Assembly: GCA_001938485.1 (NCBI GenBank)
Contig: MQRK01248982.1
Location: forward strand, 4,783-68,782
Length of the DNA stretch: 64,000 bases
Direction of reading: 5' to 3'
From: Girardia tigrina
Taxonomy: Eukaryota > Platyhelminthes > Tricladida > Dugesiidae
The position numbers and the translations under genes are program-made. Every line of letters starts with the position of its first letter. Within the stretch, counting starts at the first letter, position 1. Below are positions 14,301 to 29,300 of the stretch, piece after piece. The notes beneath the pieces are model-generated. The model ran no database searches, was not told the DNA's origin, and saw only the letters and a program-made list of their open reading frames with translations.

Positions 14301-17300
14301 GATGAAGAACCCATCACTTCGCCAACAGCGACAAATCAGCTACCTGTCCCAGTTCGACATCGCGATCAAATTCATCTCCGGAGCTGACAATTTCGTCGCC
14401 GACTGTTTTTCCCGCATCGAGCTGGCATCTCTGTGCTTCGAACCCTTGTTCACTCATGAAGTCTTGGAGCAGAATCCACCATCGGATAAAGATCTGACAA
14501 TGTTCAAGCAACAACCAACTGCACCTGGCTTCATTTATTTCGATACATATATCGGAGGTTGTCTCCGCCCCGTTCTAGGCACGGCCCTCCGTGCAGGCGC
14601 ATTCAAGGCCGTTCACTCAATGGCACACGTGGGAGCCAAGGCCACGTATGAATTACTGCGCACCAAAGTGGTGTGGCCCTTCATGCTACGCGACGTCAAA
14701 ATATGGTGCCAAGCATGTTTCCAATGTCAGTCTAATAAAGTGACCCGTCACACTTAACCTCCGATCATTAATTTTCTAACTGGTGGTCGTTTCGATACCG
14801 TTCACATCGATATTGTCGGTCCCCTCCAACCACGCAATGAATATTTGTATCTCTTACAATTATTGATCGCAACACGCGTTAGCCGGAGGCATTTCCCTTG
14901 AGAAACATTAACACCGAGACAATCGTCGATTTATTTGTCAACAACTGGATAGCCAGATTTGGTTTACCCAAACGCATCATCACGGATCAAGGCCGTCAAT
15001 TCGAATCTGGTGTCTTCACAAATCTCCTGAAACAATTAGGTACTCAGCGGCTTCGGACGACGGCGTTTCACCCTCAGTCAAATGGCCTTGTTGGAAGATT
15101 CCATCGAACGTTGAAGAATGCGTTTCGTACCATGTCCATCAACAAATATTGGTGCAAACAATTGCCGTTCATTCTCTTAGGTTGGCGTAACATTCCCAGC
15201 AGTCGCCACGGGACATCACCTTCCAAGTTACTTTTCGGATCTAGCACATACCTAGTTAACGAACTCTTCTTCAACGATTGCCACAGTGATGACCTACATT
15301 TACAACTTGCCCGGCAACATTGATACCTCATCAACCGACAAAGGAACTTTCCAGGTACATGTACCGAGGGATCTCATGACAGCAAAATTTTTTTGGCTTA
15401 TACATGAGCAACCCTCCTCTCTTCAACCTAGATACTCAGGTCCTCATTGCATGCTACAACTCAACCCCGCCAATAACACGACCACAATAGAATTCAACGG
15501 CACTTCTCGCACAGTTAATTTCTGCAAATTAAAACCTTGCATATCCCTCAAGGACAACGACACAATCCCTCTCCTCAACATGCCAGTAACCCAGCAGTCC
15601 ACAACATGTGCTCCGCACTTCCCAGGGGGGGCTGATGTAGTGAACACAATTTTCAAATTAAAATTGTGTAAACTAAAAATAATTAATAAAAAGTTAATTT
15701 TTGTAAATTTACTCATTTTTAAATTTTAATTTTTTTACAGTTAATTTTTTTTATTTTTTCGATCATCGTCAAAATCTTTATATTGAAATTAATCAAGCAC
15801 AAAAATTGAATAATTAATTTTCAATCAATTTTTGTAAAAAAAATAATCTTGTATGAATAATCGTTTTTTGATACAAAAAAAATTTTCGGCTCATGTTTCT
15901 TATTACAATTTGTTTATCAGCAAACTATACGTGTAGTCTCTGCCACGATACCTTCCTTTGTCAAGGAAATCAATTTTTTATGATTCCGCGACTGTCCTAA
16001 AACATTTACTATTGCGAATGGTTCGAAAATTGACTTTGCCTGTTGCACGTTAATGAGGGAGTCTCCATTAAACTAAATCTCGTTTTTACTTTCAGTGTAT
16101 TTGATCTTCCGTGATTATATTACCGAGAAATATTTCACCATGTTATTTAAACAGTTTAAAATTGAAACACTGCGATAGTTAAGATGATAGTTACATATGT
16201 CATCAGACAGAAAATTCTACAATAAATCTCGAAAGAAATTAGCGAACCTTAAAGTATGAAGTTATCTTTTACTAATATTGAGACATAGTGTGATCTCACT
16301 CAAATCATTTCCCCCTCCTTTGTGGTTAAGCCCCGAATCCAATTGTCGATGTGCAATAATTTACATAGGCGTAATATATCATTTTCTGAATTTCGGAACT
16401 TTTAATCTTTCTGAAGGAAGAAACTTGAATGAGTTTCTATACTCAACCCATAGCAAGTCAAGTTCCATGGAAAAAGATTTTTTCTGTTATATCTCTAATT
16501 GTACATGGACTATATATCCTCGTTGACTTTAATATAAAATCAATTTCATTTATAGGTTAGTTTATAGACTACCACATAAAAGAATAATCCTAATTAATAT
16601 AAAAACAAATCCAAATCATTAGTTTGTAAGGATCAAACAAAACAGCTACTGAGAATCTTTCAGATATTTACAAATTTAGAAAGAAATTCTAGATAAGTAT
16701 CTAAAACTGGATTTTACTTGAAATGGTGGTAGTGTATATTTGGAAGATTTGGAATATAATTTGGTTGAGGTGGACTTTCAACCTGCATGTCGTTCAATTT
16801 TTAGACGATGATTAGCGAAACATGCAGTTCGGCGTTGTCATGCATTAGAATAGGACCACGTCTATTGAACAGTAGGCTGGTGCTGATGCAATTTATAATA
16901 CATTTTGTCAATTTTCTCATGGTAAGACACTTGGAAGAAATTAAGTGTTTAATGACATACTAGAAACATATTGTGAAATCTTCCCATTACATGTAACAAT
17001 CTACTGTCAGGTTATTATCACTAATTGAGACATTTCAGCAACAAGAGTTGTAACCCAACCTACTTCAATGACCCAAGAAAATATTGAGTAGATAACTACG
17101 CTTATTGTATCAGATTAAAACCTGCCTATAAGGGGTTTGGAGTAAATGACTGGTACACATTTTTAATTTGCCTTTGAAATCCTAGTTAATCCCCGATGAG
17201 ACGATTTAGTTGTGTTGTTATGGATTGTCCAGAAGAAATCTGAAGTTGTCGATTCAAAAGAACCTTAGCTGTTGGCAAGAAAAAGAATTTATATACGCTG

Positions 17301-20300
17301 TGAATAATATATTGAGGTTTATTATGATCTTGCTTTAACAATGACGGAGAACAAGGCCTAGCTTTCATGTAATGGAACGATTCTGGAGTTGTTAAGATTA
17401 TGTCGTACATCTTGAAAGTTCATGCTATCCATAATTTTCACCTTCTTCCAGACTCGTTGACATTAACAGAAGAAAGTTGATTCTTATGACGTCACCAAAT
17501 TCTTTCATTAAACAGATGCGAAGTGCTGTGAATTTCATTTAGACCAAATCTGATTGAAGGAAATTCTTCTCCAACTCGACAATACTAAACTACATTCTGC
17601 ATGCAAATTGAAAATTTTCTTGAGAAACGAGGATTGAGAATACTCTTACAAGCATCGTATTCATCAGATTTGAAGGCGTGTAACCGGTAGCTATTTTTTT
17701 AGCGAAACAAGAGCTCTGCTAAGAAATTTTCAACTATAAGAGATGAAACAATTTTGATGGATACTCAATGGTAAAATGGCTATTGAATGGACATGTTGGT
17801 AATTAACTGATATCTGAAGGTTCATTTTAAAATACACGTGATGTACAGAAGTCTATGAATATAATTACAAAAATATATTATTTATAATAATATAATTAAA
17901 GAAAAAAGATCCCACGTTTAGTAAGAAATGTCATTTACGACATTCTCGTGGAAAAAGTAATCAAATAAACATATTTTTCTACCAAAATAAATGAACAAAT
18001 TATACCTGGATATATTTGAAGAGTGTAATGACAGTAATCATATTTTGTTAAGTAGAAACAAGAGAAATAAGTTTGATAATTTCCATTTTAGTTAGAAAAT
18101 TTTTAACAAGTATTTGAACAGAGAAAAAGTGGATAATAATGCAACGAAAATACTGGAACATCAATTTATAAGTGGTCTATCTCTAAATGGGTTTTGGTCC
18201 TGGATCACTTGAGAAACGGATTCAACAAAAATACTCATAAATTTAATCACTCGGAAAGTTTGTAACAACTTTTACAACTATTTTTAATTAATGTTTTAAA
18301 AAGTAAACAAAATCATGAGTAAAATTGGATACTACTTGCTTTAAATAGTGAATATTTAAATGTATATCAATGTTTTTCCAATTGGATTGTATAATTTGGA
18401 AATATATTAATCAATTTGTTCGAGCCAGGAGAGTTACTGAGAAACTTTGTAATTTATAACTATTTTTAATTATTTTGAAAGAAGCAAGATTTCATAATTA
18501 TTGTAATGTTTGTACTGTTCAAATTACGCTATTATTGCAATTGAACTCAAGCTCATACTTTTCAGTACAGTTAATTGAATCAGAATATGCTCTCAGTCTT
18601 GCAAACGTTCTTGTGTCCATTCGTTATATTGGAGTTGCGACAAAAGATCTATTCTTTTGTCACTCTATTCCTGTCAATGCTAGTTTGACAGATATGAAAT
18701 TCAAAAGTGAAAAGGCTTAGCAATGCGTACAGGCAACACAGATCATTGGTTGGATAAATTTCAGAGTTGTTTTTTGAACCCTAATCTCAGACAAATATTA
18801 GGAATCAAGTTCATCCCAAAAAATGGCCAGTCTCCGGTAAAACTTTTAAATTTCATTAAAAGTCGTTTTATGAATCAAGAATTGTTCATTTTGATATGCA
18901 ATAAGATGGGCAGTGAGCACATACAGCTTCTGCTACAAATTGAAATTTGTTGAAAGTGCCTTGAAGTTTCTATTTAGATAAATCAGTTTTAACTTACGTG
19001 GGATACATCAATTGATTTAAAAAATTATGAAACTATAATCGATATTTAATCTCAAGTTGACGCTGACATGACATCAAAATCATATTTTAATAATTTGACA
19101 ACAAAAGAAATAAAAATGTCATGCTGAAAAGTGAATAAGAGAATAGAAAAGCTCGTGTATAAGTCATTGACAATACATTCATCCAACAACAGAAGGATAG
19201 CATCGATCCATGGGAATCATCCATCCTTCCCGTGTATGCAAACATGTTAGTTGCTTGGCTGTAATCCCATGAAATCCATTTTCGGGATGTGTTCAATTCA
19301 ATTCGAACACTCACTTTCAATACTGTTTTAGTTTCATCTAAAATAATATCATTTGTAATTTATTGAACCTTGGTTCATTAATGTCATAGTGTTTGTCAGA
19401 TTTTATCAGCTTTATTAACAAAAATTAAATCAAGGTCAACATGGAACTTGGTTTAAAATTTTTTATAATATAAGACCCCTTAGATTTCATTAACTTTTTT
19501 AAAAGCATAATTTTTAAAAAAAATTATTAAAAAAAAGTATCGGTTGGTTGCAGCACGGATGTTGATGATGTGCTATTTGTTAAATTCCATCACAGAATTT
19601 AATAGATTCTGAAATTAACAATCCAAACGGAACTGGATATATTCTATGTGGAATTTTTGATTCTGTGGAAATCATATATCTATGATGGTGGCAAATATGA
19701 ACTAAGATCATATGGAAATTATAAAAAAATGCATCCGTTTGTGCAAAATATGCTGTAAAGAAATACAATTTAGGTCCAATCTGCTTGATATTCTTGTAAA
19801 AAATTGCATTTCAGTTGATTTTGAAGTAAATATTTGTTATTCATTTGTGTATCGTGAATTGTAGATGTAATAATTGAAATCATTAAAATCTGTGGAGATA
19901 TATAATAATAATAGTAATAATAATAATGATTATAATAATGATTATATATTGAACTTCCTCGGAATCTATTCACTTATTTGTCACAGTCTCTATTACATCA
20001 AATAGGTAACAGGTATAAATTTAATGATGAAAGGAAATGTTTTACAATATTTTCTTTGTCATCTTAATATAATCTTCATGATGTTTGAAATTCATGTATT
20101 TTAAATCTGTGGTGCTCTGCCCAATGGTAATGAATATCACATTTCTGTTGAAAGTACATATATCGTTCCTCTGGATAAGTTTAATTAAAAAATGTATTAT
20201 CAAATCTATAAAAATTAGCTTTTTTTCTACCAACACTAATAAAAAAGTTAACTGCAAATGGTTGACAATCAAATCTGATAAATTTTTCTTCATTATTTTT

Positions 20301-23300
20301 CATCTTTAATTTCATTTTATTAAGAATAAATATTTTTCTTAAAATTATTTTTAATGATTATCTTATGCCATGTTATATTTCTTCCCATATTTATTTATAT
20401 TTACAATATTTTATTTTAATTTTGATATTTTCAGAAATCTATCCTGATATGAAAGTTTCTGATGCAAAAGCTTTTTTTAACAAACATAAAGATGTAGTAC
20501 GACTGAAAGCCACAATTTTGATTCAAGATATTCCATCAGTGTATACAATATCCGATCCAATTAAGTCGCAAAGTGAGCTTGAATCATGTTGATCAGTTTA
20601 TTAAGATCATTATCTCTTAGTTTCAAAAGAGAATAAAAACATAAAAATCAAACATTTTTCTCCAAAAGTTGTAGCCGAAATGGGAGAAGAATTGATTGTT
20701 GTTTTAGAGAAGAAAATAACTAGTAAATATTTTTATATTGGATTGAAGGAAATGAATTTTTAAATTGAGTCTATATATTATTTCCTATTAATTATCATAA
20801 TAAATCAGATTTCGTTAATATAAAAAGTAGTTATTGACAAAATAGTGTTCTCTCAGAAGATTAACTCAGAAGAAATCATAATTTTATTTTCGTTTGTATT
20901 GTTTAACTAACTTTATAATCAAATTGATTTCACAATTTTTAAGATACACTCCTTAAAATACAAGTGATTGAGGTAAGCCTCTAAAATTAGTCAATAAGAG
21001 TCATTTTAAACAATGTTCTATCCGCACTACATATCCAGTTATATAGAATTTGACTCTATCTATTCGACTATGAATGACAGTCAATTCAGTTTACCGTTTA
21101 TTAAGGTCCATATACTTAAATAACTTTTCTCTTGCATATTCGTGAGTCCTAAATCAGCTACTTCATTTGTAATTGTGATATTTCACGAGAACCCGAAGCA
21201 GATGAGAACAAGTCATTAATACTACTTCTACATTATATTCTTGTTTGACTTGTCTTTGATTTGATTGTCGCTTTCAGCCGTCTACCTGCTTTTTAACATT
21301 TGTTGCAGTTGTCAATAGAGCAATTGAATGATTTTCCTTCTTGAGTTTTGGTTTTCATATAGCGTGCTTTTCTGATGTGTTTGTTTAGTTCTTTCCATGA
21401 AACAATTCGGTTGTATGTACTGGATTGTTTTAATGGTACCACGTAAAACGTCGAAAAAACATCGAAAATAAACATCAAATATAAAACGTCAAAAAAAAAC
21501 GTGGAAAAAAACGTGGAAAAAAACGTGGAAAAAAACGTGGAAAAAACGTGGAAAAAAACGTGGAAAAAACGTGGAAAAAAAACGTGGAAAAAAACGTGGA
21601 AAAAAACGTGGAAAAAACATGGAAAAAAAACGTGGAAAAAAAACGTCGAAAAAAAAACGTCGAAAAAAAAACGTCGAATATGAAAAGTCGAAATTCTAAA
21701 ACATCGAAAAAATAGTTTTAATAAAACATTAAATAAAATGATGTGTTATTAAATAGTGCTTATGTGAATAAATGAATAAATAAGTTAATGAAATTTCTAA
21801 ATATACATAAATTATTTTTTTTGAAAAGGAACTTACTCTATACATATTTACTGGGTACGGATTCAATTAATTTTAAAATTTATGAAATCATATGATATTT
21901 TATTTTTTTATATTTATGTTGATGCATGTAGGTGATTGATATAGATTTCGTAAAATAACATTTTTTTTAAAAAAAGTTAGAATAATAATAAAACATATTT
22001 AATTAATTATAAAATTTCATTTTTTAATTATAAAATTATTTTGATAAATAAAATTTTTAAAAAAAAATTTAGTATATTAATAAAACATAAATTATAAAAC
22101 ATATAATAAAAAACATAAAATGAACTTATAAGAATATACACCCGTGCTATAACAGCATTGACATTTATTGAAAGAAACATATTAGAAATGTTTTCAACTT
22201 CTTAAAATCAGGTGAGTCTTCCCCAAATTCCCTTTCAGAAATTTACTCATATTTTCACGAATATTATATCGGAACGGAACTTGATGAAATTTTAGGTAAG
22301 GTAAGTTTTCCATTGTATTTATGTAATGCAAGAACACGTCTTTTTAATGATATTCTAAGAACTAATAATGCCTGTTGGGAGCGTTGTTGAGTTCATAAAA
22401 TTTTTGAAGTTACAATCTTATCAAATTAATAATCAAACAATTACATTCCGTAAAATATTGTTATAGATATGTTAAAATAAGATTTTCAGAAATTTAATGT
22501 AAAAAATTAATTCATGTAAGAAATAAAATAAATTTACGGTAGGTTTATTAAAAGATTTCTTATAAAGAAAAAAGTTATTTTCAAATTTGATGAAAAATAT
22601 TTAAGTGAAATAAAATCAAAACTAATATAAAGTTTAATATTTTATTTACGAAATGAAAGTAAACGAAATTGCGATTTTAAATTCTACTTTCACATATTAT
22701 TAAATCCAAAGTAATTTTTAAATTTATTATAAAAACGAAATGAAAAAGCTATTGTATAGAATTGGGAAATTTAATTAAGAAATATGTAAATTTCAAGGTA
22801 CAATAAAATTGAAATTTAATAAAAGATGAAACAAAATCTTTGTGACAAAATTTTAATTCACTTTATAATTTTTTATTAAAAAAAGTATAGAATTTTAATT
22901 CGTAAAAAATACAATAACCATATTTATATATTATATTTATATTATATTATTTATATTATATCATTATATTTATATCAATTATTATTTATAATGGTCTGTG
23001 TAAAAAGAAAGTGCAAAAGTTCCTCGGAAATATTTGTTTAAAAAAATTCAAATTTGTGGTAGAAATAAAGTTTTGTTTTCATGACAACGTCTTTTGATCA
23101 AGAACCCAATAATGCCATTGAAGGATGGCACAATTCATTCAGAAATATATTTGGTAATTTGAATCCAACACTTAAAAATTTTATGCAGAAAGTAAAAGGA
23201 GAAAAAAAGAATTTAGGAGAAAAAAGAAATATGTTTTTCTGACGAAAAATTAATAACTTTTTTAATAGACCGAGCCAATAGAAATCCAGAAACATATATT

Positions 23301-26300
23301 TTGAAATTGGCTGGTTTTAATTATTATTAATAAATATTTTTCGACATTTTATTTTTCGGTGTTTTAACGCGTCACGGTTTTAATACGAGACTGCAGCATT
23401 TTTGGATAAGTAATATTCACTTTTTAGAATCTTTCTGGAAACAATCTTTTGAGTGGTTTTTGAAAATTTCAATCCCTAGAATAGAAGCTGCTTCATCTAT
23501 CATTTCTTTTGTTTCTTCTCTCCACTAAATTGCACCAAAAATCATGTCTTAATTTATGGGTTTTTTGATTAGTGGTTTCTATGAGCTATTAATATTTATA
23601 CCTATGTGATTGCTTATTTATTATTACTTATGTTATGATCAGTGAAATGATTATTAAAATAGAAAAAGAAGCGAGCTTATTTATTTGAATTTTTGTACAC
23701 AATGAACTTATTGGGTTCGAGATTAAAATCCAGATTCATTATTTGCAAACTTTATTTCTAACAAACAATGATTTTTTTAAACAAATTTCTGAGGAACAAT
23801 GTTTCATTTTTAGCACAATCAGATATCCTATTTGAAATATGAATATTGATATATAATTTTTGTTAATTTAAGTTTTATACTTTAAGTATAATAAATTATA
23901 ACTTAAAATTATTTTTTAAAGAAAATGAAATCTCAATCTGTTTTTTTTATTTAATCATAACTTCTATTATAAATTGATTTTCTTAAACTATTGTTTATAT
24001 TTATTCATTTTGACCAAAATTAAATTATTCTAAATGTTAGTAATTAAAGTGCTAGGAAATTTTTGAAAGAAGGTTAAATTAAATATGTACAAATTAAAAT
24101 TTTTATATAATTAAATATGTAACATTAAAAAAAATAAATTACTAAAATTATGAAGATCTAATTAAATTGTTAATAATTTAAATTTTTTGAGAGTTTTAAA
24201 TATAATAAAAGATTAAAATGTATAATTTTTATATGTGGAACGATTTTTAAAAAACTAATAAAATTAAATGAAACGATTAAATATTTTAAATTGTTTTCGT
24301 ATTTTAAAATTGATTTATAAAAGTAATAAAAAATATCAAATATGAATATTTATAAGTATTTTTATTTATATCGGTTTAAGATTTATAAAACAAATTGTTT
24401 CTCAAAACAAATAATAAGTTTGTTTAAATAATAGATTTAAACATTTTTTTGTTATATAATAAAAGTTTTGATGTCTGAAATAATTCATATATTATATTAA
24501 TAATTCCGACGATGTTCCAAGAACCTCTAATACTAAAAATTAATCTTTTACATAAAAACTTATTTAATAGTTCATTCTATTAAAAATTTATATTAATTAG
24601 TAAAACATTATTTTAACTTACCTTAACTATAAATATGATTTTAAAGTTCACCAAAAAACCCTAACAAAACTTATATAATACATTCGTTAAATTATAACTA
24701 CGGATATAAATGCTAACAAAATGGATATTATCGGGCAATATCATAACAGTTCTGATTTTTAACTTGTAGAAAGGTAAAGTAGTGATAAAACTTAATAAAT
24801 TGATAAAATTGTTATTTGTGATGATTATTTTAAAACAAAATGATCTTTTTTGTGATCGATTCGTGTTATATTGACAGAAATAAATTAAAGATAATATAAT
24901 AATCTTTATTTGCAATGAAAATATTTTTATGTTTACAATTTTTACTTATTTGTATGATTTTTGTCACTTATTTTCATAATAATTTTATTTTCAGCTAATG
25001 AATTCAATTCTTTTTTGATTATTGAAGGCAACAAACATCTATTAAAGTGCATCGAAGAAGATGGAGTAATAATTTTTAAAGTTATATTTTGAGATTTTTC
25101 TTTTTTTGTCTTAGCAAACGTTTGTTTTTAATATCCCAAAAATTGCAAATCCAAATGCAGTCGACGCAAAGTTTGTGATGATTTGTGGAGACAGTCAAGA
25201 TTCAAAATTAATTAAATTTCTTGCAGCAACAAACGGTATGAAAATTGGAGATTATTTTTTATTATTATTTTTTTAACAGATAAAGAATTTAATTTATAAC
25301 AAAATTAAAATAAACTAATTTTTTAAAAAACAAAAATTAATCGAATATTTAAATTATAATTTTTTTTAGAAGCAAATAACAAAGTTATTTTAGATTTCAG
25401 AATCTGTACATTTGATCTCAAGAAAAACTCATTTTATTAGGTTGAGGAATATGTTCCCGCCGTTTTTTGAATTTTTAATCAATTTTTAATCAATTTAATA
25501 TTTAAATCAATTTTTTTGATGTGGTGTTATATGTTATTTTAAAGCTATTGTTTTGCTCTAAACAATGGTGTGTTTTGTTTTTTTATTCAGATTAATTTTT
25601 GCCGATTTTTAGACCATTGAAATGGAGTGTCAAGTCGACAAAAATGAGCATTTCCGACACCATCTATTGTTTGCGTATAATCGAGGCGCCGAAGCCGCAG
25701 ACGCTGCCTGAGAGCTTTGTGCTGTATACGGAGACGGTGCTATAGCTGATAGAACCGCTCGTGATTGGTTCGCAAAATTTAAAATTGGCAATTTTGACCT
25801 CAAGGATGCACCTCGTTCAGGACGACCAAATGAATTCGATGAAGAGCGTTTGAACAAATTTTTGTATGAAGACGTGCGTCAAACGACTCGAGAATTGGCG
25901 GAACAAATGGATTGTGATAAAAAAACTTTCGTGAACCCCCTGAAATCAATGGGAAAAGTTCAAAAATTGGAGCTTGGGTCCCACATCTTTTGACCGAAAA
26001 CAAAAACCAGCGATCCACAATTTCGGCGAGTTTGCTTGCCCGTCATCGCTCTACTCACGGTCATAAGCAAACAATTTCTTCCAGTCAAGACCGGGCGATT
26101 TCTACCAAAGAGGCATTGAAAAACTCGTTGAACGTTGGGAAGAAGTCGTGAACAATGGCGGAGATTATATTTGTGATTAATTTGTAGCTAATTTTTCACA
26201 AAACGACGGGAACTTATTCATCAACCCAATAATTTATTTTTTAAGAGGCATAATCAAGGGATTATCAGACAAACATTACGTGAAAATAACAGTAAATAAT

Positions 26301-29300
26301 AACGGATTAAAACCGATATCTTTTTTGAAAACCAGATTAGGTTTCATCTTTTCTTTTTTGTCTTGACTACTTACGGTTTTGAAATTCATATCGTAAATAT
26401 GAACCATAGATTTCGGTTTAGTATCTTTTTTAAACATACACAAAACGATGGAAACCGTATCGGTATCCTTATCGAAATACGAATCGATTGAAACGACCTC
26501 AGATGTCACAGTAAGATCGGGAAATTCTAATTGTTTAACTGTCGCATAAATCGACTTATTGTTGGATTCGGTCGATAGGAAATCACAGTGTTTAATGATA
26601 GATTCGCTCGGTAGAGCTGGTTTCAAATAAAAAATCAAAAGATAATTGAAAAATTCTTTGAAATCGCGAAAGTTGTCATTGGAAATATAATTGGAATGGC
26701 ATATGAAATATCATTTTAGGTTGCTGAATATTTCTTCAGAAGAAATGTTTGGAAACAATTCCTGCTTTAAAATTGCAAATCTCAGTACGTAAACCTGAAC
26801 AATAAACTGGATTGGCTTCAAAAAATTCTGCCCCGTCACCAGCAGTTCCCAAATCGCCGATTGTTGTTGATAAATCTCATTTGTAGAATTAACTAATTCA
26901 TTTGATACAAACTGTGTCAGAACAGAGTTCTTTTCTGATGATCCAGACCGCCTTCTTTATAATGTTTACATTACTCATGAAATAGTCGATATAATTTTGC
27001 AAGACTTCATGTTATAATCATTTTAAACTCTTATTTTTTCTTTTGGTAATATTTAAACAAACATTAAAATACTCTACTAATTAAATAGCATGTAGATATG
27101 TTTAGAGATTGAGATTTTAAAATTTAAAACGTGAAAAACATTGTTAAAACCATAATATTTCCTGAAGACAGAATATATCGTTCAAGGGACACAGATGCAA
27201 TGGAAGCATAGTTATCGAACCAGAAATTCTACTTGTCATTGAAAGAAACTTAAAAGAGCTTCTTCGTTACAGAGGGAATGACGGCGACCGCATTTTGAAA
27301 GAACAATTAAAAATAATAACTAAAAAGCTTCATACATTAGTAAAATAATATAAAATTAATTAAATGAATGCTAAGGTAATCGGAATACTTGTATAGTATT
27401 ATAATTATATAATCCAGTTAACTATTTTTTTGGGCTGTCTTAGATGAAACAACAGATTTTATTTACATCTCACAATTAAATATATAAGTAAGCTATCTTT
27501 ATAAAAGTAAGAATGGAGAAAAGTTTTGTAAATATTTTAAAGACGTACTTAAATTCTTTGATTCCAAAGTTACAGATAAAGTTCTTTGGAAACTTATTCT
27601 TGAGAATTTAAGAAATACTGACATAGATATCATTTAATACATCAGTATTTGAAGAGTAAGATACTCAATGATGGTTTCTAAACAGACTAGTTATTTTGTT
27701 GAAGTAAAAAGTAGCAATATTTGCTTGTAAATGTTTTTTTAAATACCATCCTTTCAGGCCATATGTTATTCTGTAAGAGAAATTGAAAACATGTTATCTT
27801 TTATATGTATCTGCAAAGTATCTGCAGCGTGAAGATGGTGGAAAATCACCAAAATATATAGCAAAAATAAATTTTACTTTTTTGAATTGCGTTATCAATC
27901 AGGATCAATGTTATGTTTCTTTACTAAAATGTTTTGTTGCGGTCAAGTACCAAAATCATCTTTAAATTTTATTTCAGAACCAAGAAAAAGAAAAATAAAC
28001 GCAGTTATGAACAGTAAGTACAGTTGAATTAATTTTTAATTTTAGATTTATATTTAATTTCAAATTTTTAAAGTGTTCATATAGTTTCTGAATGCTTTAA
28101 TATTTTGTTTTAAATGGTGAAATATGTAAGTGGAATGAGGAAAATGTACATATTTTATCAAATAATTTAAGATTTACTCAAATAAAATCAAGGTTTAAAG
28201 TTAATATCTTACGTTAGAATCTTAAATTATAAAATCAAAAAAGATAAATTCGGAAATATTTTGACACAATCGGTTTTTACTTGTTATAGAAGATTATTTT
28301 CTGGGATGAATATCTAATTCTACAACTAAAAATAATCGTATTTTTAAAAATTCTTTTAAAGAAACTGGTAAATCTGATTTCTTTAGTTAAGGGTAATAGA
28401 AGACCGACCAAATGAGGGCATGACAATTAAGGCTTAAAAAATTAAACCTCAGACAAGTGAGTCTTAGAAAATCAAGTCTTGAACAATTAAATCTCAGATG
28501 ATTAAGTAGCAACATGTTTATTATTTACAATTATAAAGGAAAATCATAGGTCCATTTTTAAATTTTGTGTAAGGCCGCACAAGTATTCAATAATGGTTCG
28601 CTGGCTGCTTCTTGATACTTTCGACGTTCTTGTGGTCGCTGTTGGTCACGAATAAATTCTTCATATTCATTGTCGCGAGTGGCTTGAACAGCTTACAGCA
28701 AATCGATAAAACGCCAGATAGTCAGTTGGTCCGCACAGAGCTCCGTTTGTAATCGTTTATTAGTTGATTTAGAAAAGTTATTTGTGTGATCGTTGTTGTC
28801 CTAAAAAATAAACTATTGGGTTGGCCAAAAAGTCTTTTTTTTTACTAAAATATTTATTATCAAAAAATGACATGGATGCACAAATATTTTTACACGATAT
28901 ACTGTCCATTATTTTCAATCACTTTCTTCCACCTTTCCGGTAGCTTCATTATTCCNNNNNNNNNNNNNNNNNNNNNNNNNNNNNNNNNNNNNNNNNNNNN
29001 NNNNNGTCATCATCACTGGCGAATGTTTTTCTGTTTAAGGAATTCTGCAGTGATCTAAATAAGTGAAAATCCGATGGGGCCAAGTCTGGAGAATACGGTA
29101 GGTGCGGCAAAACCTCCCAACCCAGTGATAAGTTTCTGTCGAGTGGTCAATCTTGTATGTGGTCTTGCGTTATCATGCTGAATTACAACTCCTTTTCGAT
29201 TTACCAATTCAGGACGTTCCTGTTGAATTGAATGAGCCAATTTCTCCATCTGTCTGAATTGATGGTTTCATTCCTCGGAAGGAGTTCAAAAAACACAATT

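Noticed and set aside
21501-21683. Lys/Glu/Trp-rich frame as a protein
   Set aside because: It is the translation of the AACGTGG minisatellite.
25018-25040. Similarity of GAAGGCAACAAA to the exon at 2.3 kb, as evidence of another duplicate
   Set aside because: Only about 13 bases match; the surrounding exon has its own role in the IPT domain.
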